DNA from: Planococcus sp. (in: firmicutes)
GTDB lineage: Bacteria > Bacillota > Bacilli > Bacillales_A > Planococcaceae
Direction: 5' to 3'
Assembly: GCA_030147225.1 (NCBI GenBank)
Contig: JASLAI010000326.1
Coordinates: 1-17,193 of the forward strand
Length of the DNA stretch: 17,193 nucleotides
The notes below the pieces were generated by a model. That model made no database searches, was not told where the DNA came from, and was given only the letters and a program-made list of their open reading frames with translations. Shown here piece by piece: positions 1 to 12,162 of this stretch. The translations under genes and the position numbers were made by a program. Numbering within the stretch: the first letter of the stretch is position 1; every line of letters begins with the position of its first letter.

Positions 1-72
1 TACATGGAGTTTTCTGCAGAGCCGCCTGCTGAATTTGCAGAACTTCTGGAATCTCTTCGAGACAAGGATTGA
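1..72 (+). CDS. C-terminal end of RluD/YlyB-family pseudouridine synthase (partial)
   Basis: Only the last 23 codons are in the window, in frame 1, ending with TGA at 70-72. The residues read MEFSAEPPAEFAELLESLR near the end. This resembles the usual tail of RluD-type 23S rRNA pseudouridine synthases, in which a proline-containing 'APLP' segment is followed by an amphipathic 'LLExLR' helix. Such a gene (ylyB) lies directly upstream of pyrR in Bacillus and relatives, so position supports the call more strongly than the short sequence does. The stop codon overlaps the -35 box of the pyr promoter. The catalytic domain is outside the window, so the identity rests on the tail and synteny. Confidence 0.6.
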   Translation, partial: YMEFSAEPPAEFAELLESLRDKD

Positions 73-98
73 CAAACCGAAGCATCTATCTTTATACT
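69..98 (+). promoter_or_regulatory. Sigma-A promoter of the pyr operon
   Basis: TTGACA at 69-74 and TATACT at 93-98 are separated by 18 bp, a near-consensus vegetative promoter. The -35 box overlaps the stop codon of the upstream gene. The expected transcript start is about 104-107, so the RNA would carry the whole attenuator that follows. This is the only strong promoter seen before pyrR and probably drives the full ten-gene operon. Confidence 0.8.
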
Positions 99-122
99 TA
101 AAAAAACGAATCGAATAATGAA

Positions 123-804
<682 letters not shown>

Positions 805-831
805 AGAGATAGAGACAGGGGAGAACGAAAA

Positions 832-2118
832 TTGAGCGAAGCAATATTGGATGTACAAGATAAACCGAAAGCAGGGCAATGGATTTCATTAAGCCTGCAG
901 CATATGTTTGCAATGTTTGGAGCAACAATCCTGGTGCCGCAGCTGGTCGGCTTGAGCCCAGCCATCGCGCTGTTGACCAGCGGAATCGCAACGATCATCT
1001 TCATCATCATCACCCAATTCAAAGTACCTGCGTATTTGGGATCGTCATTCGCCTTTATTGTACCAATCACGATTGCCACTGAAACCGGAGGCATCGGCTC
1101 AGCGATGATCGGCGCTATGTTTGTTTCACTGGTTTACGCCATCGTCGCCTTGGTCATCTGGAAGACAGGCTACCGCTGGCTGATGAAACTGCTGCCGCCA
1201 ATTGTAGTCGGCCCGGTCATCATCGTCATCGGACTGGCTTTATCCGGTACAGCGGTGGATATGGCCATGAACGTTCCGACGGCTAATGGTTCTGAATACA
1301 GCCTGCTGCATTTCTCGGCAGCGCTTGTGACGCTGTTGACCGCGATCATCTGCAATATTTACTTTAAAAATATCATTTCCTTGATGCCCATTCTGATCGG
1401 CATCATTGTGGGGTATGTTTACTCAGCAGCTATCGGCATCATCGATTTTACAGCAATCGGCGCAGCGAACTGGTTCGCAGTACCGGAGTTCCTGATACCG
1501 GGAGTGGATTATTCGTTCCAAGTTACTCCAACCTTGCTGTTCGTCATGGTACCCATTGCCATCGTTACAATTTCTGAACATATCGGACACCAGCTGGTGC
1601 TCGGCAAAATCGTAGATCGAAATTACATAAAAGATCCAGGCTTGCATCGCTCGATCCTGGGCGATGGTATCGGAACCTTCATCTCTTCATTGGTCGGCGG
1701 TCCGCCAAAGACCACTTACGGTGAAAATATTGGTGTACTTGCTATTACGAAAGTGTTCTCGGTCTATGTTATCTTAGGAGCCGCAGTGTTCGCCATCACC
1801 TTTTCCTTCTTTGGAAAATTGATGGCAGTCATCGAAACGATTCCAACGGCTGTCCTTGGTGGGATTTCCATCCTGCTGTTCGGGATCATTGCTTCTTCCG
1901 GACTGCGCATGCTGGTGGATAATAACATCGATTTCGGCAACAACCGCAACTTGGTGATCTCATCAGTTATATTGGTCATCGGCATCGGTGGAGCCAAGCT
2001 CGAGTTCAGTGAGTCCTTCTCAATAGAAGGAATGGCGCTTGCAGCTATAGTCGGAGTGATCCTGAACCTGGTGCTGCCAGGATTGAATAAAAAAGAATTA
2101 GACGACGGAACTGAATAA
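832..2118 (+). CDS. pyrP: PyrP, uracil permease (NCS2 nucleobase transporter)
   Basis: A 428-residue integral membrane protein with about a dozen hydrophobic segments, matching NCS2/NAT uracil-proton symporters. Family signatures seen are QHMFAMFGAT at 23-32, the TISEHIGHQ segment at 246-254 whose acidic residue E249 is the usual substrate-site glutamate, and GGPPKTTYGENIGV at 289-302. It imports uracil so that salvage can replace de novo synthesis. The start is TTG at 832, chosen because AGGGGAG at 817-823 lies 8 nt upstream and no earlier start fits after the pyrR stop at 804. In B. subtilis an attenuator separates pyrR and pyrP. Here the 27-nt gap leaves no room for one, so pyrP should be expressed with pyrR. 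Confidence 0.96.
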   Translation: MSEAILDVQDKPKAGQWISLSLQHMFAMFGATILVPQLVGLSPAIALLTSGIATIIFIIITQFKVPAYLGSSFAFIVPITIATETGGIGSAMIGAMFVSLVYAIVALVIWKTGYRWLMKLLPPIVVGPVIIVIGLALSGTAVDMAMNVPTANGSEYSLLHFSAALVTLLTAIICNIYFKNIISLMPILIGIIVGYVYSAAIGIIDFTAIGAANWFAVPEFLIPGVDYSFQVTPTLLFVMVPIAIVTISEHIGHQLVLGKIVDRNYIKDPGLHRSILGDGIGTFISSLVGGPPKTTYGENIGVLAITKVFSVYVILGAAVFAITFSFFGKLMAVIETIPTAVLGGISILLFGIIASSGLRMLVDNNIDFGNNRNLVISSVILVIGIGGAKLEFSESFSIEGMALAAIVGVILNLVLPGLNKKELDDGTE

Positions 2119-2120
2119 TC

Positions 2121-2224
2121 ACCTTTTAATGAATGTCCAGAGAGGCATGGAAAGGGTTGAAGACGGGGGATGCACTATGCCCTTTTTTCCTCACACCTTC
2201 CTGCCCCTGGGAAGGTGTTTTTTT
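2121..2224 (+). promoter_or_regulatory. PyrR-dependent attenuator 2 (between pyrP and pyrB)
   Basis: A second PyrR-binding element, TCCAGAGAGG, is at 2136-2145. Its upper stem is ATG 2133-2135 with CAT 2146-2148, and its lower stem is CCTTT 2122-2126 with AAAGG 2151-2155. The terminator is at 2193-2224. An antiterminator can be drawn by pairing GGCA 2144-2147 with TGCC 2202-2205, GGAA 2149-2152 with TTCC 2198-2201, and GG 2154-2155 with CC 2196-2197, leaving two single-base bulges (T2148, A2153). It would control the eight biosynthetic genes separately from pyrR-pyrP. The pairings are by eye and no folding energies were computed. Confidence 0.93.
2193..2224 (+). terminator. Intrinsic terminator of pyr attenuator 2
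   Basis: ACACCTTCC (2193-2201) pairs perfectly with GGAAGGTGT (2210-2218) around an 8-nt loop, and seven T follow at 2218-2224. It is 22 nt upstream of the pyrB start and is conditional on PyrR. Confidence 0.95.
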
Positions 2225-2246
2225 GTCTGACGGATGAAAGGATGAG

Positions 2247-3122
2247 ATGATTTTGCCGAATTTACTGTCCATGAACAACTTAGAAAATAACACAATCATG
2301 AGTTTGTTGGAACGGGCTGGAGAATTTCAGCGTGGAGAAAAGGCGCCAATCGATGGCACAGTCGTCAACCTGTTTTTTGAGCCTAGCACACGGACCAAGA
2401 TGAGTTTTGAAATGGCCGAGCATCATTTGGGGCTGGCAGTGCTGCCTTTTGAAACAGCTTTTTCCAGCATCTTAAAAGGCGAGACGCTCTACGACACGGT
2501 CAAGACGATGGAGGCAGTCGGTGTGGATGCTGTGATCATCCGCCATGAAGAAGAAGAGTACTACCAGCAGCTTGAAGGCTGCAGTGTAGCGGTCATCAAT
2601 GGCGGGGATGGATCGGGTCAGCATCCGACACAGTCCTTGCTCGATCTCATGACTATTTATCAGGAGTTTGGGCGCATTGAAGGCATCCATGTCACGATTG
2701 TGGGGGATATCGCACATAGCCGCGTAGCAAAATCAAATGCAGCTGCACTCAAGCAATTGGGTGCTAAAGTGACTTTCATCTGTCCCGAAGAATGGAGCGG
2801 TGAGTATGAATCTTCAGAACACCTGGATGATTTTATCGAAAAGACGGATGTGGTGATGATGCTCCGGGTCCAGCATGAGCGGCATGCGGTATCGGCGCTC
2901 TTTTCAAAAGAAAACTATCATGAACAATACGGCTTGACGGTTGAACGGGAAAAACGGATGAAAGATGGCGCCATCATTATGCATCCCGCACCGATCAATC
3001 GCGGTGTAGAAATTGCAGACTGTCTGGTTGAATGTGAACGTTCACGAATTTTTAAACAAATGGCAAACGGAGTATTTGTCCGAATGGCGGTACTTGAATA
3101 CGCATTGAAAGGGAGAGATTGA
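2247..3122 (+). CDS. pyrB: PyrB, aspartate carbamoyltransferase catalytic subunit
   Basis: A 291-residue cytosolic enzyme that condenses carbamoyl phosphate with L-aspartate to give N-carbamoyl-L-aspartate. The carbamoyl phosphate site [13 protein letters not shown] spans residues 43-55, with STRT at 47-50. SILKGET (74-80) supplies the mobile-loop Ser and Lys, HPTQ is at 126-129, GDIAHSRVA at 153-161 and HPAPINRG at 246-253. It is slightly shorter than the B. subtilis enzyme (about 304) because of shorter termini, with no motif missing. The ATG at 2247 has AAAGGATG just upstream and follows attenuator 2 directly. No pyrI regulatory subunit gene is nearby, as usual in Bacillota. The stop at 3120-3122 is one base before pyrC. 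Confidence 0.97.
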   Translation: MILPNLLSMNNLENNTIMSLLERAGEFQRGEKAPIDGTVVNLFFEPSTRTKMSFEMAEHHLGLAVLPFETAFSSILKGETLYDTVKTMEAVGVDAVIIRHEEEEYYQQLEGCSVAVINGGDGSGQHPTQSLLDLMTIYQEFGRIEGIHVTIVGDIAHSRVAKSNAAALKQLGAKVTFICPEEWSGEYESSEHLDDFIEKTDVVMMLRVQHERHAVSALFSKENYHEQYGLTVEREKRMKDGAIIMHPAPINRGVEIADCLVECERSRIFKQMANGVFVRMAVLEYALKGRD

Positions 3123-3123
3123 C

Positions 3124-4401
3124 TTGAATTTATTCATTAAAAACGTAAACATGCTGCAAAACGGAGAATTGGCTCCAACGAATATTCGCATTACGGAAGG
3201 CAAGATCAACGAAATCGGTCAAGACTTAACAATTCAGAACGAAACAGAAATCGACGGCAAAGGCCGAATGATCGCACCAGGGTTTGTTGATGTCCACGTT
3301 CATTTGCGTGAACCGGGCGGCGAGCAGAAAGAAACCATCGAAAGCGGAACAAAATCAGCGGCAAAAGGCGGCTTCACGACAATCTGTGCAATGCCGAATA
3401 CGCGCCCTGTTCCGGATACAAAAGAAAATCTGCAGCTGGTCAACGGATTGATTGAAAAAAATGCGCTTATCCGGGTTTTGCCGTATGCTTCCATCACGAT
3501 TAGAGAAGCAGGAAAAGAACGAACAAATTTACAAGAATTGAAAGAAAACGGCGCTTTTGCTTTCACCGATGACGGTGTCGGCATCCAAGAGGCAGGAATG
3601 ATGTACGAAACGATGCAGGATGCAGCGAAAATCGACATGGCCGTTGTTGCCCATTGTGAAGACAATAGCCTGATTTATGGTGGTGTCATGCACGAAGGAA
3701 AACGCAGCAAAGAGCTGGGACTGAAAGGCATCCCGTCGGTAGCAGAATCGGTGCATATCGCGCGCGACATCTTGCTCGCTGAAGCGGCAGGGGCGCATTA
3801 TCATGTCTGCCACGTCAGCACAAAAGAGTCCGTCCGTGTCATACGCGATGCCAAACGGGCAGGCATTCGGGTAACGGCTGAAGTGACGCCGCATCATCTG
3901 CTTTTGTCAGAAGATGATATACCGGCAGATGATGCGAACTATAAGATGAACCCGCCGCTCCGAGCCAAGGAAGACTGGCAGGCGCTGCATGAAGGCTTGC
4001 TTGACGGCACGCTGGACTTTATTGCGACAGATCACGCACCGCATACAGAGGCGGAGAAAACAAATGGCATGAACGGTTCGATGTTCGGAATCGTCGGATT
4101 TGAAACAGCATTTCCACTGCTTTACAGCAAGTTTGTTAAAACAGGGACATGGACACTAAAGCAATTAATCGACTGGCTGACTATCAAGCCGAGCAAAACC
4201 TTCCACTTGCCTTACGGTACAGTGGAAATCGGACAAACTGCTGATTTGGTGCTGTTGGACTTAGAGAAAGAACAACCTATACAGGTGGATTCGTTTTTAT
4301 CAAAAGGCAGAAATACACCATTTGACGGTTGGAATTGTACAGGATGGCCGGTAATGACCATTTTCGCAGGAAAAATCGTATGGCAGGAGGAGACAAATTG
4401 A
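3124..4401 (+). CDS. pyrC: PyrC, dihydroorotase (class I, zinc)
   Basis: A 425-residue amidohydrolase-fold enzyme that cyclises carbamoyl aspartate to dihydroorotate. The metal ligands of class I bacterial dihydroorotases are all recognisable: H58 and H60 in [10 protein letters not shown], the bridging aspartate D150 in FTDDG, H177 in VVAHCED, H230 in YHVCHVS, and the catalytic aspartate D303 in ATDHAPH. Substrate-binding residues follow in LREPG and MPNTRP (90-95). The start is TTG at 3124, one base after the pyrB stop, with AAAGGGAGAG at 3108-3117 as ribosome-binding site. No ATG start fits the N-terminal beta-sandwich. Its TGA overlaps the pyrAA ATG by one base, indicating translational coupling. 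Confidence 0.96.
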   Translation: MNLFIKNVNMLQNGELAPTNIRITEGKINEIGQDLTIQNETEIDGKGRMIAPGFVDVHVHLREPGGEQKETIESGTKSAAKGGFTTICAMPNTRPVPDTKENLQLVNGLIEKNALIRVLPYASITIREAGKERTNLQELKENGAFAFTDDGVGIQEAGMMYETMQDAAKIDMAVVAHCEDNSLIYGGVMHEGKRSKELGLKGIPSVAESVHIARDILLAEAAGAHYHVCHVSTKESVRVIRDAKRAGIRVTAEVTPHHLLLSEDDIPADDANYKMNPPLRAKEDWQALHEGLLDGTLDFIATDHAPHTEAEKTNGMNGSMFGIVGFETAFPLLYSKFVKTGTWTLKQLIDWLTIKPSKTFHLPYGTVEIGQTADLVLLDLEKEQPIQVDSFLSKGRNTPFDGWNCTGWPVMTIFAGKIVWQEETN

Positions 4402-5495
4402 TGAAACGTTATTTGATCTTAGAGGACGGTACGATATTTGAAGGAACAGCATTTGGCGGCGATGATGCTTCAGTAGGAGAAATTGTTTTTAATACGAGCA
4501 TGACCGGCTACCAGGAAATTTTATCGGATCCATCTTACTGTGGACAAATTGTCACGATGACTTATCCCTTGATCGGCAACTACGGCATCAACAGCGACGA
4601 TTTTGAATCAATCGAACCGGCTGTAAAAGGAATGGTGGTCCGTGAAATCGCGGAATTTCCATCCAACTTTAGAAACAACGCCACACTTGATGAACTTTTC
4701 AAAATCAAAGGCATTCCCGGGATATCGGGCATCGATACACGTAAATTGACACGCCTGATCCGTTCAAAAGGAGCTATCAAAGGGGTTCTAACTGCAGCAG
4801 GAGAAGACGTTCAAGTCGAGGCAGTCGTCAAGACGCTTCAAGAAACCGTTCTTTCAAGAAACCAGGTGGCGCAAGTATCGACAGCTCGCCCTTATCCGAG
4901 TCCAGGCCGCGGCAAGCGTGTGGTGCTGATTGACTATGGCATGAAGCACGGCATCCTGCGTGAACTCAACAATCGGGACTGCGACGTAATTGTAGTACCT
5001 TATAACACCTCTTCAAAAGAAATTCTTGCCTGGGGACCTGATGGCGTCATGCTGTCGAACGGCCCTGGAGACCCGAAAGACGTTGAGGAATGTGTCGAGG
5101 TGGTTCGCGAGTTGCTCGGAGAAGTACCGATTTTTGGCATCTGTCTTGGACATCAATTATTTGCAAGAGCCTGCGGAGCGGATACTTTTAAATTGAAGTT
5201 CGGGCATCGCGGCGGCAACCATCCGGTTCGCGACCTGATCACCGGTAAAATTGAAATTACTTCTCAAAACCACGGCTATGCAGTGAATGAAGAAACACTC
5301 CAGGGAACAAGACTGAAAGTGACGCATAGCGCATTGAATGACGGGACAAACGAAGGACTTGCTCATTTGGATTATCCGGCTTTCACGGTTCAGTATCATC
5401 CCGAATCCTCACCTGGACCAGAAGATTCGAACTATTTATTTGACCGCTTTATTGAAGTAATGAACGCAACTCGGAAGGAGCAACAACATGCCTAA
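4401..5495 (+). CDS. pyrAA: PyrAA, carbamoyl-phosphate synthase small (glutaminase) subunit
   Basis: A 364-residue subunit that hydrolyses glutamine and passes ammonia to the large subunit PyrAB. The N-terminal half is the CPSase small-chain domain and the C-terminal half a class I glutamine amidotransferase. The nucleophile is C248 in GICLGHQ, and the triad is completed by H333 and E335 in [10 protein letters not shown]. An open frame extends upstream to 4329, but the ATG at 4401 gives [10 protein letters not shown], which aligns with the family start and yields the usual length. AGGAGG is at 4385-4390. A TTG at 4398, one codon earlier, is a possible alternative. It overlaps pyrC by 1 nt and pyrAB by 8 nt. 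Placement in the pyr operon marks it as the pyrimidine CPSase rather than an arginine-specific one. Confidence 0.97.
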   Translation: MKRYLILEDGTIFEGTAFGGDDASVGEIVFNTSMTGYQEILSDPSYCGQIVTMTYPLIGNYGINSDDFESIEPAVKGMVVREIAEFPSNFRNNATLDELFKIKGIPGISGIDTRKLTRLIRSKGAIKGVLTAAGEDVQVEAVVKTLQETVLSRNQVAQVSTARPYPSPGRGKRVVLIDYGMKHGILRELNNRDCDVIVVPYNTSSKEILAWGPDGVMLSNGPGDPKDVEECVEVVRELLGEVPIFGICLGHQLFARACGADTFKLKFGHRGGNHPVRDLITGKIEITSQNHGYAVNEETLQGTRLKVTHSALNDGTNEGLAHLDYPAFTVQYHPESSPGPEDSNYLFDRFIEVMNATRKEQQHA

Positions 5496-8400
5496 AAGAC
5501 AAGATATTCAAAGTATACTCGTAATCGGATCTGGACCAATCGTCATCGGACAAGCTGCGGAGTTTGACTATGCAGGCACACAAGCCTGTCTGGCGTTGAA
5601 AGAGGAAGGTTACCGTGTCATTCTGATCAACTCGAATCCTGCAACCATCATGACAGATACCGAAGTGGCAGATAAGGTTTATATCGAGCCAATTACCTTG
5701 GAATTTGTCAGCCGCATCCTTCGTAAAGAGCGTCCGGATGCACTGCTTCCGACACTTGGCGGGCAAACAGGGCTAAACATGGCGATCGAACTCGATGAGT
5801 CAGGCATATTGGACGAATTGAATATCGAAATTTTAGGCACCAAGCTTGAAGCGATTCATAAAGCGGAAGATCGTGACCTTTTCAGAACTTTGATGAACCA
5901 GCTCGGTGAACCCGTGCCGGATTCAGATATTATCCATAACATGGCAGAAGCAGAAAACTTTGTGGCGCGCGTCGGGTACCCAGTCATCGTCCGCCCTGCC
6001 TTCACGCTAGGCGGCACAGGCGGCGGCATTTGCCATAACTACGAGCAGCTGCAGGAAATTGTTGCGAGCGGACTGAAATACAGCCCGGTCACGCAATGCC
6101 TATTGGAAAAATCGATTGCCGGATTTAAGGAAATTGAATACGAAGTGATGCGCGATAAAAACGATACAGCAATTGTTGTCTGCAACATGGAAAACATCGA
6201 TCCGGTGGGCATCCATACAGGCGACTCGATTGTTGTGGCGCCAAGCCAAACTTTATCTGACCGTGAATACCAGATGCTGCGCAACGTATCGCTGAAAATC
6301 ATCCGCGCTTTGAAGATTGAGGGCGGGTGCAACGTGCAGCTGGCATTGGATCCATTCAGCTTCAATTACTACATCATTGAAGTAAATCCGCGTGTCAGCC
6401 GTTCTTCTGCACTGGCTTCCAAAGCGACGGGCTACCCGATCGCTAAGCTGGCTGCCAAAATTGCAGTGGGCCTGACATTGGATGAAATGATGAACCCAGT
6501 CACTGGACGGACTTATGCGGCATTCGAGCCTGCACTGGACTACGTCGTGACAAAAATCCCACGTTGGCCGTTTGATAAATTCGAATCGGCAAAACGCAAT
6601 TTAGGGACGCAGATGAAAGCAACCGGAGAAGTGATGGCCATGGGGCGGACATTCGAAGAGTCGATCTTAAAAGCTGTCCGTTCACTGGAAACAGGACAAT
6701 TCCACCTGGAGCTGAAAAATGCCGATGCTATGAGCGATGAGTGGATCCAAAAACGCATCTGCCGGGCAGGAGATGAGCGCTTGTTCTTTATCGGAGAAGC
6801 GCTGCGCCGAGGTGTGACCATTGAAACCATCAACGAATGGAGCCAAATCGATTTATTCTTCCTAAAGAAATTCGAGAACATCGTCAAATACGAGGAGGTG
6901 CTGAAAAATGCACCGTACGATTACGATACAGCGAAGCGAGCAAAACGTTTAGGCTTTGCAGACCGGACGATTGCGAAACTGTGGGAAACGACCGAACAGC
7001 AAGTTTATAACTGGCGCAAAGAGCAAAAGTTGATGCCGGTCTATAAGATGGTCGACACATGCGCAGCAGAATTTGAATCCGAAACGCCTTATTTCTATGG
7101 CACTTACGAGGATGAAAATGAATCGGTAAAAACGGATAAAGAATCCGTCATTGTTCTTGGTTCAGGTCCGATCCGCATCGGACAAGGAGTCGAATTTGAC
7201 TATGCAACTGTCCATTCCGTCTGGGCCATTAAAGAAGCCGGCTATGAAGCGATTATCGTCAACAACAATCCAGAAACTGTTTCTACGGATTTCTCGATAT
7301 CGGATAAATTGTATTTTGAACCGCTGACAATCGAAGACGTTATGCACATTGTCGACCTGGAACAGCCAAAAGGAGTTGTCGTGCAGTTTGGCGGCCAGAC
7401 AGCCATCAACCTGGCAGAAAAATTGGAGCAGAATGGCGTCAAGATTCTGGGGACTTCGCTCGAAGATACAGACCGGGCAGAAAACCGCAATAAATTCGAA
7501 GCGGCCCTGCATGAAATTGGCATTCCACAGCCATTAGGCAAAACCGCTGTAAATGCAGAAGAAGCGGTCATCATCGCAGCTGACATCGGTTACCCGGTAT
7601 TGGTCCGCCCTTCTTATGTACTTGGCGGACGTGCAATGGAAATCGTCTACAACGAAGAAGACTTGAAGCATTATATGGAGCACGCAGTAGAGGCAAGCCC
7701 AGAACATCCGGTGCTCGTCGACCGTTACCTGACAGGCATCGAAATCGAAGTGGATGCCATTTCAGACGGCGAACATGTGCTGATTCCAGGAATCATGGAG
7801 CATATTGAACGAGCGGGCGTCCATTCGGGTGACTCGATTGCGGTCTATCCAACACAAAACATCTCGACAGAACTTTTGGATACGCTGGTCGACTACACAA
7901 CGCGTCTGGCAAAGGGACTGAACATCGTCGGCTTGCTGAATATCCAGTACGTCATTTCCAAAGGAGAAGTATTTGTTATTGAAGTCAATCCGCGCTCAAG
8001 CCGGACAGTACCATTCATGAGCAAAATCACTTCCATCCCGATGGCCAATATCGCGACAAAAGCAATCTTAGGACAAAGCATCGTCGACCAAGGTTTTACA
8101 CCGGGCCTTGCACCAATTTCAAAAGGCGTTTTTGTCAAAGTACCGGTCTTCTCCTTCGCGAAGCTTCGCCGTGTCGACATCACGCTTGGGCCTGAAATGA
8201 AATCCACTGGCGAAGTCATGGGCAAAGATACGACGCTTGAAAAAGCGCTATACAAAGGTTTGGCAGCAGCAGGTATGGAAGTCAAAGATCACGGTACCGT
8301 TCTGCTAACGGTAGCCGACAAAGACAAAGAAGAAGCAGTCGGCTTAGCAAAACGCTTTAAAGCAATCGGCTATCAGATCATGGCGACCGGCGGAACTGCC

Positions 8401-8672
8401 AAAGCCTTTGAAGAAGCAGGCATCGTAGTTGCACCAATCGGCAAGATCGGTTCTGAAGGCAAAACTTTGCTGGATGTCATTCAAAACGGCGATACACAAA
8501 TCGTCATCAACACATTGACAAAAGGCAAGCAGCCTGAGCGCGATGGTTTCCGCATCCGCCGTGAATCTGTCGAGAACGGCATTCCGTGCCTGACATCATT
8601 GGATACAGCAGAAGCGATGCTGCGCGTCATCGAATCCATGACCTTCTCAGCGGAAGAAATGGGGGCAGGTGT

Positions 8673-8676
<4 letters not shown>
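5488..8676 (+). CDS. pyrAB: PyrAB, carbamoyl-phosphate synthase large subunit
   Basis: A 1062-residue synthase subunit that uses two ATP, bicarbonate and glutamine-derived ammonia to make carbamoyl phosphate. The internal duplication is obvious. The first ATP-grasp half opens with [20 protein letters not shown] (9-28), and the second repeats the pattern as [18 protein letters not shown] from about residue 556. Glycine-rich ATP-binding segments occur in both halves, for example TLGGTGGGI in the first and VLGGRAMEI in the second. The last 125 or so residues form the methylglyoxal-synthase-like allosteric domain ([13 protein letters not shown], then [10 protein letters not shown]), where effectors such as UMP and PRPP act in relatives. 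AAGGAG at 5475-5480 supports the ATG at 5488, inside the end of pyrAA. Length is close to the 1071 of B. subtilis. Confidence 0.98.
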
Positions 8677-11032
<2,356 letters not shown>

Positions 11033-11043
<11 letters not shown>

Positions 11044-11656
11044 AATAGCAAACCATTTACTAACCATTGGAGCGGTAGAATTGCGTCCGCAGGAGCCATT
11101 CACATGGGCATCGGGCGTCAAATCGCCAATTTACTGTGACAATCGGTTGACTATGTCTTATCCGTCAGTTCGCAAAGACATTGCTGCAGGTTTAGCGGAA
11201 ACCATCAAAGATTATTATCCGGAATGTGAAGTGGTGGCAGGAACTGCGACCGCAGGAATTCCACACGCAGCATGGGTCAGTGACCTGCTAGACTTGCCGA
11301 TGGTATACGTACGTTCCAAAGCCAAAGAGCATGGCCAGACGAACATGATTGAAGGCAAGGTCGAACAGGGTAAAAAAGTGGTTGTAGTAGAGGATCTGAT
11401 TTCGAAAGGCGGATCGGTGCTGCAGGCGTCTCAAGCTTTGGAAGCAGCAGGGTTTGAAGTGCTTGGGATTGTCGCCATCTTCACCTACGATTTGCCGCAA
11501 TCGATCGAGGCAATCACTGGAGCAGGCTATACATTCCATACCTTGACGGATTTTCCTTCACTTGTTGAACAAGCATTGAAAACTGGTGCCATTAGTGAAG
11601 AGGATATGCCGATGCTTGCGGATTGGCATGAAAAATTAAAAGCAGGAACTTTGTGA
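11033..11656 (+). CDS. pyrE: PyrE, orotate phosphoribosyltransferase
   Basis: A 207-residue enzyme that joins orotate and PRPP to form OMP. The PRPP loop [13 protein letters not shown] is at 116-128, and the conserved [16 protein letters not shown] segment at 23-38 carries the orotate and pyrophosphate contacts. VRSKAKEHG (93-101) is the catalytic flexible loop. The frame is open back to 10952, but TTG at 11033 yields [15 protein letters not shown], matching the family N-terminus, with GGAG at 11021-11024 eight bases upstream. It is the last gene of the operon and runs into a strong terminator. Pathway order in the operon is not reaction order: pyrE acts before pyrF. Confidence 0.95.
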
Positions 11657-11680
11657 AACCGGCCAAGTGGCCGGTTTTTT
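11656..11680 (+). terminator. Rho-independent terminator of the pyr operon
   Basis: AAACCGGCCA (11656-11665) and TGGCCGGTTT (11668-11677) form a GC-rich stem that begins on the last base of the pyrE stop codon, followed by a T run to 11680. It separates pyr transcription from the padR unit. Confidence 0.95.
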
Positions 11681-11705
11681 ATATTTGGAAATGGTACTCG
11701 TACAG

Positions 11706-11734
11706 TTGACACTTTGTATTCAAATGACTATACT
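11706..11734 (+). promoter_or_regulatory. Sigma-A promoter of the padR unit
   Basis: TTGACA at 11706-11711 and TATACT at 11729-11734 are separated by 17 bp, an almost perfect vegetative promoter. The start of transcription is expected near 11741, within the palindrome described next, so a bound repressor would block it. Confidence 0.85.
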
Positions 11735-11739
11735 AAAAT

Positions 11740-11794
11740 CAACTAGTTGGTTATGCAAGGTAGTTATTTTTTTAAGTAACTATCATGTATAACC
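11740..11794. promoter_or_regulatory. Inverted-repeat cluster, probable PadR operator
   Basis: CAACTAGTTG at 11740-11749 is a perfect 10-bp palindrome at the expected transcript start. It runs into a larger imperfect palindrome: GGTTAT 11749-11754 with ATAACC 11789-11794, and GGTAGTTA 11759-11766 with TAACTATC 11777-11784 (one G-T mismatch). The half-site TAGTT/AACTA occurs four times (11741-11745, 11744-11748, 11761-11765, 11778-11782). The position between promoter and gene fits autorepression, as known for other PadR proteins. The bigger palindrome could instead act as an RNA hairpin in the leader. Confidence 0.55.
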
Positions 11795-11817
11795 AAGTAC
11801 TGAAAGGGGGAACAGAT

Positions 11818-12162
11818 ATGGCTCTTAGAAGCCAATTGTTGAAAGGGGTTTTGGATGCTTGCGTAATGGCTGTAGTGGAAGAGCAGCCAGTTTACGGCTA
11901 TGAGCTGTCGCAGAAATTGCAGGGAATCGGATTGCCGGATATCAGCGACGGCACCATTTATCCAGTGTTGCTGAGGCTTCAGAAAAATGGCTTTATCCGT
12001 GGAGAGATGAGGCCATCTGCCTCAGGGCCGAATCGCAAATATTATTTTTTGACCGATGAAGGAAAAGCCGAGCTCGAACAAATTGCTTCTGAGTGGATTC
12101 AAATTGCACAACCAGTCAGCCAATTACTGAAAAGGGGTGGAGAAGATGAGGAAAACAGCTGA
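11818..12162 (+). CDS. PadR-family transcriptional regulator
   Basis: A 114-residue DNA-binding protein with the PadR winged-helix domain. RSQLLKGVLDACVMAVV begins the first helices, YGYELSQKL (26-34) is typical of the family, SDGTIYPVLLRLQKNGFI (43-60) is the recognition helix and start of the wing, and GPNRKYYFLTDEGKAEL (70-86) is the wing and next helix. The C-terminal helix for dimerisation is short, as in the small PadR subfamily. ATG at 11818 is chosen because AAAGGGGG at 11803-11810 precedes it. The frame is open upstream to 11785 but that would cross the operator repeats. It overlaps the next gene by 17 nt. The ligand is unknown, and regulation of its own unit is the likely role. Confidence 0.92.
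   Translation: MALRSQLLKGVLDACVMAVVEEQPVYGYELSQKLQGIGLPDISDGTIYPVLLRLQKNGFIRGEMRPSASGPNRKYYFLTDEGKAELEQIASEWIQIAQPVSQLLKRGGEDEENS

Noticed and set aside
4329..4400. Upstream in-frame extension of pyrAA
   Set aside because: It overlaps the end of pyrC, lacks a ribosome-binding site at its start and is not part of the family; ATG 4401 gives the standard 364 residues.
6039..6887. Long antisense open frames (over 100 codons) within pyrAB
   Set aside because: They mirror the codon pattern of a clearly real gene on the plus strand, have no proper start signals and encode no recognisable domain.
8586..8672. Upstream in-frame extension of pyrK
   Set aside because: It lies inside pyrAB and adds 29 residues not found in PyrK; the ATGA overlap at 8673 is the normal start.
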